Origin: Deltaproteobacteria bacterium
GTDB lineage: Bacteria; Desulfobacterota; DSM-4660; Desulfatiglandales; Desulfatiglandaceae
Reading direction: 5' to 3'
Length of the DNA: 12,441 bases
Assembly: GCA_013349725.1 (NCBI GenBank)
Contig: DUZB01000074.1
Location: forward strand, 1 to 12,441
Position numbers and translations under genes: made by a program. Position 1 is the stretch's first letter. Every line of letters begins with the position of its first letter. This document shows positions 1-7,019 of the stretch, piece after piece. Under the pieces are notes generated by a model, which was not told where the DNA came from, did not search any database, and saw nothing but the letters and a program-made list of their open reading frames with translations.

Positions 1-99
1 ACAACGATTTAGCAGGCAGGTTCCCCTTTTGTTTCCGGATATTGTTCGGATGGATACTACTGAAAATGACGATTTGGAAGATTTGAAAGAGGTTTTATC

Positions 100-528
100 A
101 TGGCAAAAAAAATAATTGGTTCTGTCAAGCTGCAGGTTAAGGGCGCACAGGCAAATCCTTCTCCGCCCATCGGGCCGGCCCTTGGACAGCACGGAGTCAA
201 TATCGCTGAGTTCTGTAAAGCTTTCAATGCCAGAACTCAAGATCAGGCTGGAACGGTTATTCCTGTTATTATAACCATATACGCAGACAGGTCGTTCTCA
301 TTTATAACGAAAACACCACCCGCCTCTGTGCTTTTGAAGCAGCATGCCAAGATCGCGAAGGGTTCTTCCGAGCCAAACAAGAAGAAGGTAGGGAGTGTGA
401 CCAGGAAGCAGGTGGAGGAAATTGCAAAGACCAAACTTGAGGATTTGAATGCAATCGACTTGACGGGGGCGAGCCGGATTATTGAAGGCACCGCAAGGAG
501 TATGGGGATTACGATTACAGAATCTTAG
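100..528 (+). CDS. rplK: 50S ribosomal protein L11
   Basis: L11 binds the GTPase-associated region of 23S rRNA at the base of the L7/L12 stalk and helps control factor-dependent GTP hydrolysis. The 142-residue product is the usual family length. The N-terminal domain carries the proline-rich thiostrepton-contact segment ([14 protein letters not shown], residues 22-35). A short linker follows around residues 70-75 (TKTPP), and then the C-terminal rRNA-binding domain with the lysine-rich loop PNKKKVG (92-98). The ATG at 100 is preceded by GAAAGAGG (85-92) at good spacing, which fixes the start. rplA follows after 19 bases, so the two are almost certainly co-transcribed. The 99 bases upstream contain no recognisable nusG 3' end, so a nusG neighbour, if present, ends outside the window. 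Identification is by clear family resemblance. Confidence 0.98.
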   Translation: MAKKIIGSVKLQVKGAQANPSPPIGPALGQHGVNIAEFCKAFNARTQDQAGTVIPVIITIYADRSFSFITKTPPASVLLKQHAKIAKGSSEPNKKKVGSVTRKQVEEIAKTKLEDLNAIDLTGASRIIEGTARSMGITITES

Positions 529-532
529 TGTG

Positions 533-540
533 AGAAGGGA
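533..540 (+). promoter_or_regulatory. Ribosome binding site deciding the rplA start
   Basis: AGAAGGGA lies 7 bases upstream of the ATG at 548. This favours the start at 548 over the in-frame TTG at 482, which would add 22 residues unlike any L1 N-terminus and would begin inside rplK. Confidence 0.7.
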
Positions 541-547
541 AAGAAAG

Positions 548-1255
548 ATGCCCAGGAAAGGTAAGAAATATATCCAGAGTGCTCAAAAGGTAGACAGGCT
601 GAACAAATACAGTTTCGAGGACGCGGTTCAGCTGGCCATTGACAGTGCTTATGCCAAGTTTAACGAGAGTGTGGATCTGGCTGTAAGGCTGGGTGTGGAT
701 CCTCGACATGCCGATCAAATGGTCCGTGGAACGGTGGCGCTTCCGAATGGTTCAGGCAAGACCGTTCGTGTTGTCGTTTTTGCCAAAGGGGAAAAAGAAA
801 AAGAAGCCCTTGAGGCCGGAGCTGATTATGCCGGTTCCGATGATCTTGCAGAGAAAATTCAGGGAGGCTGGCTGGAATTCGATAAAGCCGTTGCAACCCC
901 GGACATGATGGGTACGGTTGGAAAGCTGGGAAGGATCCTTGGGCCAAGGGGAATGATGCCCAATGCAAAGCTGGGAACGGTCACTTTTGAAGTGGCTAAA
1001 GCCGTGAAGGATATTAAAGGTGGGAAGATTGATTTCAAGGTGGAGAAAACCGGGATTATCCATGCGTCCATGGGGAAAATTTCTTTCGGTGTTCCAATGC
1101 TCCTTGAAAATATGGCTGCATTCTTTGAGACGATTTTGAGGCTTAAACCCCCTTCGAGCAAGGGGACCTATCTCAAGGGCATTGCGGTTTCATCAACCAT
1201 GGGTCCCGGAGTAAAGGTTGACGCGTCCTATGTAAAGGATCTTTTAAACAGATAA
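548..1255 (+). CDS. rplA: 50S ribosomal protein L1
   Basis: L1 forms the mobile L1 arm of the large subunit, contacts deacylated tRNA at the E site, and in many bacteria represses translation of the rplKA mRNA. The product from the ATG at 548 is 235 residues, normal for the family. Visible hallmarks are the N-terminal MPRKGKKY, the central family signature [15 protein letters not shown] (127-141), and the C-terminal rRNA-binding segment SSTMGPG (215-221) followed by VKVDAS. The two alpha/beta domains, with domain II roughly at residues 65-155, look intact. The gene sits 19 bases after rplK with its own Shine-Dalgarno site. It is followed by a long structured spacer rather than directly by rplJ. 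An L1-binding operator near the rplK start would be expected from the family, but I could not identify one with confidence. Confidence 0.98.
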   Translation: MPRKGKKYIQSAQKVDRLNKYSFEDAVQLAIDSAYAKFNESVDLAVRLGVDPRHADQMVRGTVALPNGSGKTVRVVVFAKGEKEKEALEAGADYAGSDDLAEKIQGGWLEFDKAVATPDMMGTVGKLGRILGPRGMMPNAKLGTVTFEVAKAVKDIKGGKIDFKVEKTGIIHASMGKISFGVPMLLENMAAFFETILRLKPPSSKGTYLKGIAVSSTMGPGVKVDASYVKDLLNR

Positions 1256-1391
1256 CTTTTTGAGAAAATCCTGGGGACAGGAAGACTTTCAGCCTTTATC
1301 CCTTTGTCTTCGGCCTCGAGGTTTGGTGAAACACCCTGCAGTGACCCGTTAACCAGCCTTTATCGGCCGGTACGCTGTTCTGCGGGGTTTT
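1256..1391 (+). other. First part of the rplA-rplJ spacer, with a two-tier stem-loop
   Basis: This is the first part of a 310-base gene-free spacer. It holds a small hairpin at 1269-1282 (TCCTG, loop GGGA, CAGGA), which is not followed by a U-run. A larger element follows: CCCTGCAG (1334-1341) can pair with CTGCGGGG (1380-1387) over 8 base pairs including one G-U. Nested inside, ACCAGCC (1352-1358) can pair with GGCCGGT (1365-1371) with one mismatch. Four T residues follow (1388-1391), so the element looks like a weak intrinsic terminator or attenuator, or a processing stem, downstream of rplKA. I see no convincing promoter in this spacer. The pairing was worked out by eye and was not folded. 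Confidence 0.4.
1290..1364 (+). repeat. Pair of 11-base direct repeats in the rplA-rplJ spacer
   Basis: CAGCCTTTATC occurs at 1290-1300 and again at 1354-1364, exactly 64 bases apart. The second copy includes part of the inner helix of the stem-loop at 1334-1387, so the first copy could in principle offer an alternative pairing partner. The repeat is a fact of the sequence, but its role is unknown and chance is possible. Confidence 0.4.
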
Positions 1392-1480
1392 GATGCTTGT
1401 AAAAGCGTAATTCTTTAAGCATTTGTCAAAGACAGTAGGCGCTCTTCGTAAGGGGCTTAATGGTATGCCTGCCGAGACTA
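1392..1480 (+). promoter_or_regulatory. L10 leader, ribosomal-protein autoregulatory RNA
   Basis: This mRNA leader is the expected binding site for the L10-(L7/L12) complex, through which excess stalk protein lowers rplJL expression. The conserved core is visible. AAAGACAG (1428-1435) leads into GTAGGC (1435-1440), which pairs with GCCTGC (1467-1472) over 6 pairs with one G-U. The arm is capped by GCTCTT/AGGGGC (1441-1446 with 1451-1456), loop CGTA, followed by the unpaired TTAATGGTAT. CCGAGAC (1472-1478) closes the kink-turn-like internal loop, with GTC (1425-1427) able to pair with GAC (1476-1478). Just upstream, ATGCTT (1393-1398) can pair either with AAGCAT (1417-1422) or with AAGCGT (1403-1408) around a GTAA tetraloop, so two alternative folds exist. 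Order and sequence match my memory of the Rfam L10_leader family. The outer limits are approximate. Confidence 0.8.
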
Positions 1481-1554
1481 TGGAATTTTTAACTGTAGCG
1501 ATTAGGCTTTCAGGCTACTCCTTTTGTCTGTGACGAGCAATTTGTCGGATAGAG
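1481..1554 (+). other. Stretch between the L10 leader and the rplJ ribosome binding site
   Basis: The final part of the rplA-rplJ spacer holds a possible 5-pair stem, GTAGC (1495-1499) with GCTAC (1514-1518), followed by the U-rich TCCTTTTG (1519-1526). An overlapping alternative pairs CTG and AGC with GCT and CAG within 1493-1513. It resembles a weak attenuator placed after the L10-binding fold, but the stem is short and the U-tract broken. Confidence 0.3.
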
Positions 1555-1560
1555 AGGAGG
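1555..1560 (+). promoter_or_regulatory. Strong ribosome binding site deciding the rplJ start
   Basis: AGGAGG ends 5 bases before the ATG at 1566. It selects this start over the in-frame TTG at 1524, which would add 14 residues from the leader RNA. Confidence 0.85.
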
Positions 1561-1565
1561 TGAAT

Positions 1566-2084
1566 ATGGATAGAGAAAATAAAGAAAAATTTGTTGCCGA
1601 TCTTCACGAACGGCTCAAAAAAGTACAGGGAACTTTACTGGTCGGATACCAGGGTCTCGATGTGGAAGCAACCAACAGGCTGCGGAGGGAGCTCGGTAAA
1701 GTTGAAGCAGAATTTCAGGTCGTAAAAAACAGGCTTCTTAAACTGGCCAGTGAAAACACGGACACGGCAGTTGTCAAAGACTATATGAGAGGTCCTTCTG
1801 CAATTGCGTTGATGTATGAAGACGTGGTGGGCCCTTCAAAAGTGTTAGTGGATTATGCCAAAGAGTTTAAACAGCTCGAGATAAGACGGGGACAGATTTC
1901 CGGTAGGGAAATCGATGTCGATGGCATTAGAAAGTTGGCTGTTTTGCCGCCAAGGGACGTTCTGCTTGCCCAGACACTGTCGGTTATGCAGGCTGTGCCA
2001 ACCGCTTTCGTAAGGGTCTTGAACGCTGTAACAGTGAGCCTGCTTAATGTACTGAAAGCCATTGAAGAACAGAAAGCCAATTAG
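1566..2084 (+). CDS. rplJ: 50S ribosomal protein L10
   Basis: L10 anchors the L7/L12 dimers to the 23S rRNA next to L11, making the base of the GTPase stalk, and with L7/L12 is the usual repressor of its own mRNA. The 172-residue product is typical. The N-terminal rRNA-binding domain begins MDRENKEKFVADLHERL and contains the conserved VKNRLLKLA (53-61) and RGPSAIAL (75-82). The long C-terminal helix from about residue 145 (PTAFVRVLNAV...LLNVLKAIEEQ) is the docking site for L7/L12. The start is fixed by a strong AGGAGG. Upstream lies the matching L10 leader RNA, and rplL follows after 34 bases, so leader, L10 and L7/L12 form a classic autoregulated unit. Nothing looks unusual in the protein. 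Confidence 0.97.
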   Translation: MDRENKEKFVADLHERLKKVQGTLLVGYQGLDVEATNRLRRELGKVEAEFQVVKNRLLKLASENTDTAVVKDYMRGPSAIALMYEDVVGPSKVLVDYAKEFKQLEIRRGQISGREIDVDGIRKLAVLPPRDVLLAQTLSVMQAVPTAFVRVLNAVTVSLLNVLKAIEEQKAN

Positions 2085-2100
2085 CTGCAAGCAAGAATTC

Positions 2101-2105
2101 GGAGG
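2101..2105 (+). promoter_or_regulatory. rplL ribosome binding site with wide spacing
   Basis: GGAGG ends 13 bases before the rplL ATG at 2119, wider than the usual 5-9. The intervening bases read ATG AAA AAG TAA (2106-2117), a three-codon frame that stops one base before the rplL start. The GGAGG abuts this inner ATG and so cannot serve it in the normal way. Confidence 0.55.
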
Positions 2106-2118
2106 ATGAAAAAGTAAA

Positions 2119-2505
2119 ATGGGAGCAAACATAAGCAAAGAAGATGTAGTTGAATTCATATCCAATATGACCGTACTGGAACTGTCTGAGTTTGTGAAGG
2201 AGCTGGAAGAAAAATTTGGCGTCAGTGCTGCTGCGCCGGTTTCTGTCGCGGCGGTCGCGCCCGGCGCCCAGGGCCAGGAAGAAGCCGTTGAACAGACGGA
2301 ATTTGATGTGATTCTGACGAGTGTCGGCGACAAGAAGATTCAGGTGATCAAGGTGGTTCGCGCTATCACGGGATTAGGATTGAAAGAGGCAAAAGCAGTG
2401 GTTGATGGTGTTCCGGGTCCTGTCAAAGAAGGTGTCCCCATGGATGAAGCTGAAAGCATCAAAACGCAGCTTGAAGAGGTGGGGGCTGGAGTTGAGATTA
2501 AATGA
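2119..2505 (+). CDS. rplL: 50S ribosomal protein L7/L12
   Basis: This is the multicopy acidic stalk protein that recruits EF-Tu, EF-G and other GTPase factors to the ribosome. Length is 128 residues, slightly above the E. coli form. The N-terminal dimerisation and L10-binding domain is residues 1-35 ([20 protein letters not shown]). A flexible alanine-, proline- and glutamate-rich hinge covers about 36-60. The globular C-terminal domain carries the factor-binding helix [19 protein letters not shown] (74-92). The protein ends in VGAGVEIK, typical of the family. Transcription is shared with rplJ, 34 bases upstream. The Shine-Dalgarno spacing is unusually wide for a gene that needs several-fold higher translation than its neighbours. 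A 176-base spacer separates it from rpoB. Confidence 0.98.
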   Translation: MGANISKEDVVEFISNMTVLELSEFVKELEEKFGVSAAAPVSVAAVAPGAQGQEEAVEQTEFDVILTSVGDKKIQVIKVVRAITGLGLKEAKAVVDGVPGPVKEGVPMDEAESIKTQLEEVGAGVEIK

Positions 2506-2537
2506 GTTTCTGAAGGGCGCCTTTAGTCTTTTATCGT

Positions 2538-2592
2538 AATGGCTTCTTCCAGGACAGGGGAGGGTTCATACCTTGGAATGGGGGAAGCTGTT
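2538..2592 (+). promoter_or_regulatory. Long imperfect hairpin in the rplL-rpoB spacer
   Basis: Bases 2538-2550 (AATGGCTTCTTCC) can pair with 2580-2592 (GGGGGAAGCTGTT) as 13 consecutive pairs, four of them G-U, around a 29-base loop. It is not followed by a U-run, so it does not look like an intrinsic terminator. In E. coli the same spacer holds an attenuator and an RNase III cleavage site that lower rpoBC expression relative to rplL. By position this hairpin is the candidate equivalent, which is inference. A separate T7 tract at 2627-2633 follows only a weak stem (GTGA 2599-2602 with TCAC 2614-2617). Confidence 0.45.
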
Positions 2593-2671
2593 TGCGTAGT
2601 GAAAGGGATAATATCACGTAGGTCGGTTTTTTTGAGTTCGTGCCCGTTGGCTGTTGTTTATACACAAATAC

Positions 2672-2677
2672 AGGAGA
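2672..2677 (+). promoter_or_regulatory. Ribosome binding site deciding the rpoB start
   Basis: AGGAGA precedes the ATG at 2682 by 4 bases. This supports the start at 2682 over the in-frame GTG at 2640, whose 14 extra residues do not resemble a beta-subunit N-terminus and have no ribosome binding site. Confidence 0.8.
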
Positions 2678-2681
2678 TACC

Positions 2682-5600
2682 ATGTCAAGAACTGATGGTG
2701 TCAAAAGACGTATCAGAAAAAGTTTTGGGAAAATTGACAAGATTGTTGAGACTCCGAATCTTATCGATATTCAGAAAGTATCCTACGATCGGTTTCTACA
2801 GAAAGATGTTCCTCCCGATGAACGTAAGGATGAGGGTTTACAGGGGGCATTCAACAGCGTTTTCCCCATCCATGATTTTGCTCGGACGTCCTCTCTGGAG
2901 TTCGTGAAATACGCATTTCAGGACATCAAATACAGCGTGGAAGACTGCCTCAGTAAAGGTATGATATACGAGGCGTCCCTACGACTGACAGTGAGACTTG
3001 TTGTCTTTGATACCGATTCTGTGAATGACACCAAGAGCATCAGAGATATCAAAGAGCAGGAAATTTATTTCGGGACCCTGCCGATGATGACTGAAAGGGG
3101 CACGTTTATTGTTAACGGCACGGAACGCGCAGTTGTAAGCCAGCTGCATCGATCTCCCGGTGCTTTTTTCGATCATGATAAGGGAAAGACCCATTCCAGC
3201 GGGAAACTTTTATATTCCGCAAGGATCATTCCCCTGAGAGGGTCCTGGCTGGATTTTGAGTTTGATCCAAAAGATATCTTGTTTGTACGCATAGACAGAC
3301 GACGAAAATTCCCCGTTACCATTCTTCTGAAGGCGTTAGGGTATTCTACCGGCGATACCCTGCAGCATTTTTATGGAACAGAAATGATCGGTCACGATAA
3401 TCTTGGTTGGTGGCGTGAGCCCAAGATGGAAGATCTCAGACAGGAGAAGGTCTCGAAGGAAATCGTTGATCCGACAACCGGGGAAGTCCTTGCCAAAACG
3501 GGGTCGAAAATTTCCAAACGATTGTTGAAGACGTTGCAGACAATGGATGGCTTTCAAGCCACGATACCCCTGAAACGACGTCTGTCTCTGGATTTCCTGA
3601 AAGACGAAGAACTGCAGCTTGTGGGGGATATCCTGGACCCGGATACCGGGGATAGCCTTGCCGTGAAGGGGGAAACCCTCACAGGCGAACTTCTGGAGAC
3701 CTTAAAGGAAAAAGGGTTTGAGGAAATTTCCTGTTTGGATCCCAAACGAATGCGCATTCCCATTGAACCTTTTGAGGTTGTGAACCGAGTGCTTGCGGAC
3801 GATCTGGTGGATCCTGAAACGGGAGAAATACTCTGTGGGTCAAATCAGGCAATCACAGAAGGTCAACTGGAATCCGTGAAAGAAAAAGGCATTGATGCCC
3901 TGGAATGTCTTATCCTGAGCGGTCATGGGATCAGTTCCTCAATCAGGGATACGCTGCTTGTGGACAAAATTGAGAGCTGTGAAGATGCCGTTCTGGATAT
4001 CTACAGGAAGATGCGCCCCAGCAGCCCTCCGACGCCCGAAGTAGCGGGGAAGTTTTTTGAAAACCTGTTTTTCAACATAGACACCTATGATCTGTCTATG
4101 GTTGGTCGTCTCAAATTGAATTATCGCTTGAATCTTGATGCCCCCCTGACCCTGCGCACTCTCAGGAAAGAGGATATTCTTGCCACCGTCAAGGAGCTCA
4201 TTAAGTTGAAAAGTGTTGAGGCCGTCGTAGACGATATTGACAACCTCGGCAACAGAAGGGTCAGAGCGGTTGGAGAGTTGCTGGAAAACCAGTACCGGAT
4301 AGGTCTTGTGAGAATGGAACGGGCCATCAAGGAAAGGATGAGCCTGCAAGAGGTGGAGACGCTGATGCCTCACGATCTGATCAATTCCAAACCTGTTTCT
4401 GCAGTGGTCAAGGAGTTTTTTGGTACCAGCCAGCTTTCTCAGTTTATGGACCAGACAAATCCTCTGTCGGAGGTTACACATAAAAGAAGGTTGAGCGCGC
4501 TGGGTCCCGGAGGTCTTACAAGAGAAAGGGCCGGATTCGAAGTTCGTGATGTTCATCCTACCCATTATGGGAGAATTTGTCCCATTGAAACGCCGGAAGG
4601 TCCGAACATCGGTTTGATCATGTCTCTGAGCACCTATGCAAGGGTTAATGAGTATGGGTTTATTGAGACTCCCTACCGGAAAGTGCAGGACAGCAGGGTA
4701 AGCACCGATATTGAATATTTATCAGCGCTGGAGGAAAAAGACTATCCTATCGCACAGGCAAATGCGCCTCTGGATGAAAACGGGAATTTTGTCCGGGAAG
4801 AGGCAGCAGTCCGTATTGGCGGCGATGCGATGAGGGTTCCGGTATCGGAGGTGAAATACATGGATGTTTCACCGGACCAGCTCGTGAGCATTTCGGCTTC
4901 TCTGATCCCCTTTCTGGAACATGATGATGCCAACAGGGCACTTATGGGTTCCAATATGCAGAGGCAGGCGGTCCCTCTGTTGAAGGCCAAGGCCCCGCTG
5001 GTCGGGACCGGAGTTGAGAGGATTGTCGCAAGGGATTCCGGCAACTCCGTTATTGCCAAAGGAGACGGGGTTGTCGAACATGTGGATGCTTCACGAATTG
5101 TTGTCCGGTCCGTTATCACTTCGGAAACGGACGAACCGGAAGTGGAGATCTACAAACTGATCAAGTTTATGCGATCCAACCAAAACAGCTGCTACAATCA
5201 GAAACCGATTGTGCGAAAAGGGGAGCATGTCAAGAAGGGGCAGGTGATAGCAGACGGGCCTTCTACGGAGCAGGGGGAATTGGCGCTGGGCCGTAATGTC
5301 ATGGTCGCTTTCATGTCCTGGGGTGGATATAATTTTGAGGACTCCATTCTCATAAGCGAAAGGGTTGTAAAAGAAGATGTCTATACCTCGATTCATATCG
5401 AGGAATTTGACGTGGTATCAAGGGATACCAAGCTGGGCAAGGAAGAGATCACGAGAGATATCCCGAATGTGGGGGAGGAAGCGCTGAAAAGCCTGGATGA
5501 AAGCGGAATTATTAAAGTAGGCGCCGAAATAAAACCGGGTGAAATTCTTGTGGGCAAGATAACTCCCAAGGGAGAAACGCAGCTTTCTCCTGAAGAAAAG

Positions 5601-6992
5601 CTTCTAAGGGCCATATTCGGCGACAGGGCAGGGGATGTCAAGGATACATCCATGAGAGTCCCGCCGGGGGTGACCGGCATTGTGATTGATGCCAAAGTTT
5701 TTGCAAGGGCGGGTGTCGAAAAAGACGAGCGGACGCTCTCCATTGAAGCCGCTGAAATATCCAAACTCAAGAAAGACCTTAAAGATGAGACAGACGTTAT
5801 TGTGGAAAGTGCCAAGGAAATGCTGGTTGTTCTCCTGGAAGGGCAAAAACTCAAATCTGATCTTTACAGCAAGGAAACCAACGAAGTCCTGCTGCGTGCA
5901 AACAAGGCAATCAAGAATGAACATATTGAGAAGTTCCCCTTTGACATCTGGGCGGGGGCTGATCTCAGGATATCCATGGATGTCATTGAGCGCGTGGAGT
6001 CCATTATCAAAAAATGCGCCACCAGGATAGCTCATATAACAAAGCAATATACAGAACGGGTGGCTAATTTTGACCTCGGGGACGACTTGGCCCCTGGTGT
6101 CATTAAAATGGTGAAAGTGTATGTGGCGGTAAAGCGCCGACTCTCTGTCGGCGACAAGATGGCTGGCCGCCATGGAAATAAAGGGGTGCTTTCCAGAATA
6201 CTGCCTGTTGAAGATATGCCTTATTTTGCTGATGGGCGACCTGTAGATATTGTTTTGAACCCTCTGGGTGTGCCGTCGAGGATGAATGTGGGACAGGTCC
6301 TGGAGACCCATCTTGGATGGGCGTCCTATGAATTGGGCCGGCAGGTGGGCAAACTGGTCGATAGTGTTAATAACGTTGAAAAATTGCGAAACAGGTTTAA
6401 GACCCTCTTCAGCAAGAAGGAATATGAGGAGTTCTTTGCCGGAGCGACGGAGGAACAGGTTCTGAAAAGCGCCAGACAGATGGCAGAAGGACTTCCCGTA
6501 GCCACCCCTGTTTTCGATGGCGCTGATGAGGACGAACTCAAAGCGTGGTTTGAGGAAGCCGGATTGCCCGTAACCGGCCAGGCTACCCTGTATGATGGTC
6601 GAACCGGAGAGCAGTTTGATCAGGATGTTACCGTAGGTGTCATGTACGTTCTGAAGCTTCACCATCTGGTGGATGATAAGCTTCACGCCCGTTCCATAGG
6701 ACCTTATTCTCTCGTCACCCAGCAACCCTTGGGCGGCAAAGCGCAGTTTGGCGGACAGAGACTTGGCGAAATGGAGGTGTGGGCCATGGAAGCTTACGGC
6801 GCCGCCCACACTCTGCAGGAATTCCTCACCGTCAAGTCTGATGATGTGGCAGGCAGGACGAGGATGTATGAGAGGATTGTAAAAGGGAACAACGCCCTTG
6901 AAGCCGGGATACCTGAGTCGTTCAAGGTGTTGATGAAAGAACTCCAGAGCCTTGGTCTGGAAATCGAACTCTTTGAGGACGGTCAGATATAG
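2682..6992 (+). CDS. rpoB: DNA-directed RNA polymerase subunit beta
   Basis: The beta subunit forms one pincer of RNA polymerase and part of its active site. From the ATG at 2682 it is 1436 residues, longer than the 1342 of E. coli. The protrusion segment GSWLDFEFD begins at residue 187. The rifampicin region [20 protein letters not shown] starts at residue 581, with the aspartate, histidine and serine equivalent to E. coli 516, 526 and 531 present, so no common resistance change is seen. The active-site motif [13 protein letters not shown] (1156-1168) has both lysines (1159, 1167), and the C-terminal clamp motif [15 protein letters not shown] starts at 1351. A proteobacterial beta-i9-type insertion precedes the active-site motif. 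The beta-i4 insertion is enlarged: three tandem units with a DP-x-TG-[ED] core begin near 263, 319 and 377, where E. coli has two. rpoC follows after 27 bases. Confidence 0.99.
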   Translation: MSRTDGVKRRIRKSFGKIDKIVETPNLIDIQKVSYDRFLQKDVPPDERKDEGLQGAFNSVFPIHDFARTSSLEFVKYAFQDIKYSVEDCLSKGMIYEASLRLTVRLVVFDTDSVNDTKSIRDIKEQEIYFGTLPMMTERGTFIVNGTERAVVSQLHRSPGAFFDHDKGKTHSSGKLLYSARIIPLRGSWLDFEFDPKDILFVRIDRRRKFPVTILLKALGYSTGDTLQHFYGTEMIGHDNLGWWREPKMEDLRQEKVSKEIVDPTTGEVLAKTGSKISKRLLKTLQTMDGFQATIPLKRRLSLDFLKDEELQLVGDILDPDTGDSLAVKGETLTGELLETLKEKGFEEISCLDPKRMRIPIEPFEVVNRVLADDLVDPETGEILCGSNQAITEGQLESVKEKGIDALECLILSGHGISSSIRDTLLVDKIESCEDAVLDIYRKMRPSSPPTPEVAGKFFENLFFNIDTYDLSMVGRLKLNYRLNLDAPLTLRTLRKEDILATVKELIKLKSVEAVVDDIDNLGNRRVRAVGELLENQYRIGLVRMERAIKERMSLQEVETLMPHDLINSKPVSAVVKEFFGTSQLSQFMDQTNPLSEVTHKRRLSALGPGGLTRERAGFEVRDVHPTHYGRICPIETPEGPNIGLIMSLSTYARVNEYGFIETPYRKVQDSRVSTDIEYLSALEEKDYPIAQANAPLDENGNFVREEAAVRIGGDAMRVPVSEVKYMDVSPDQLVSISASLIPFLEHDDANRALMGSNMQRQAVPLLKAKAPLVGTGVERIVARDSGNSVIAKGDGVVEHVDASRIVVRSVITSETDEPEVEIYKLIKFMRSNQNSCYNQKPIVRKGEHVKKGQVIADGPSTEQGELALGRNVMVAFMSWGGYNFEDSILISERVVKEDVYTSIHIEEFDVVSRDTKLGKEEITRDIPNVGEEALKSLDESGIIKVGAEIKPGEILVGKITPKGETQLSPEEKLLRAIFGDRAGDVKDTSMRVPPGVTGIVIDAKVFARAGVEKDERTLSIEAAEISKLKKDLKDETDVIVESAKEMLVVLLEGQKLKSDLYSKETNEVLLRANKAIKNEHIEKFPFDIWAGADLRISMDVIERVESIIKKCATRIAHITKQYTERVANFDLGDDLAPGVIKMVKVYVAVKRRLSVGDKMAGRHGNKGVLSRILPVEDMPYFADGRPVDIVLNPLGVPSRMNVGQVLETHLGWASYELGRQVGKLVDSVNNVEKLRNRFKTLFSKKEYEEFFAGATEEQVLKSARQMAEGLPVATPVFDGADEDELKAWFEEAGLPVTGQATLYDGRTGEQFDQDVTVGVMYVLKLHHLVDDKLHARSIGPYSLVTQQPLGGKAQFGGQRLGEMEVWAMEAYGAAHTLQEFLTVKSDDVAGRTRMYERIVKGNNALEAGIPESFKVLMKELQSLGLEIELFEDGQI
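3456..3953 (+). repeat. Region coding three tandem ~57-residue units in RpoB
   Basis: Residues about 259-424 of RpoB contain three related units. Their cores are [10 protein letters not shown] (261-270), [10 protein letters not shown] (317-326) and [10 protein letters not shown] (375-384), each followed by a G or N turn, a hydrophobic helix of the type LL-x-x-L, and a further G. The DP pairs are at 264, 320 and 378, a spacing of 56 and 58. They are similar at protein level, not as DNA. This is the beta-i4 (beta-beta' module / barrel-sandwich type) insertion. RpoC has a fourth, related motif at residues 836-845. Confidence 0.7.
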
Positions 6993-7019
6993 CCTTTCAG
7001 TCTGAAAAAGGAGAAGGCA

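Noticed and set aside
2..115. Open frame crossing the window start and overlapping the rplK start, considered as the nusG 3' end
   Set aside because: Its 37-residue translation lacks the KOW-domain ending of NusG (the ...LDFLQVEKI-type tail). It is probably non-coding sequence upstream of rplK.
482..547. N-terminal extension of L1 from a TTG start
   Set aside because: The extra 22 residues overlap rplK and match no L1 N-terminus. The ATG at 548 has a Shine-Dalgarno site and gives the family length.
581..607. Possible rifampicin-resistance changes in RpoB (coordinates here are residues of the protein)
   Set aside because: Differences from E. coli (T at 508, T at 518, V at 524, L at 530 in E. 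coli numbering) are mostly natural variants; T508 and L530 also occur in susceptible Mycobacterium tuberculosis as I recall. The key D516, H526 and S531 are unchanged.
2516..2530. AAGGGCGCCTTT followed by TCTTTT after rplL as an intrinsic terminator
   Set aside because: The inverted repeat leaves no room for a loop, so a stable hairpin cannot form there.
2640..2681. N-terminal extension of RpoB from a GTG start
   Set aside because: There is no ribosome binding site. The ATG at 2682 is preceded by AGGAGA and gives a more plausible N-terminus.
5604..6809. 401-codon open frame on the minus strand
   Set aside because: It lies fully antisense inside rpoB, its translation resembles no family I know, and rpoB coding on the plus strand is certain. 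It is an antisense shadow of codon usage.
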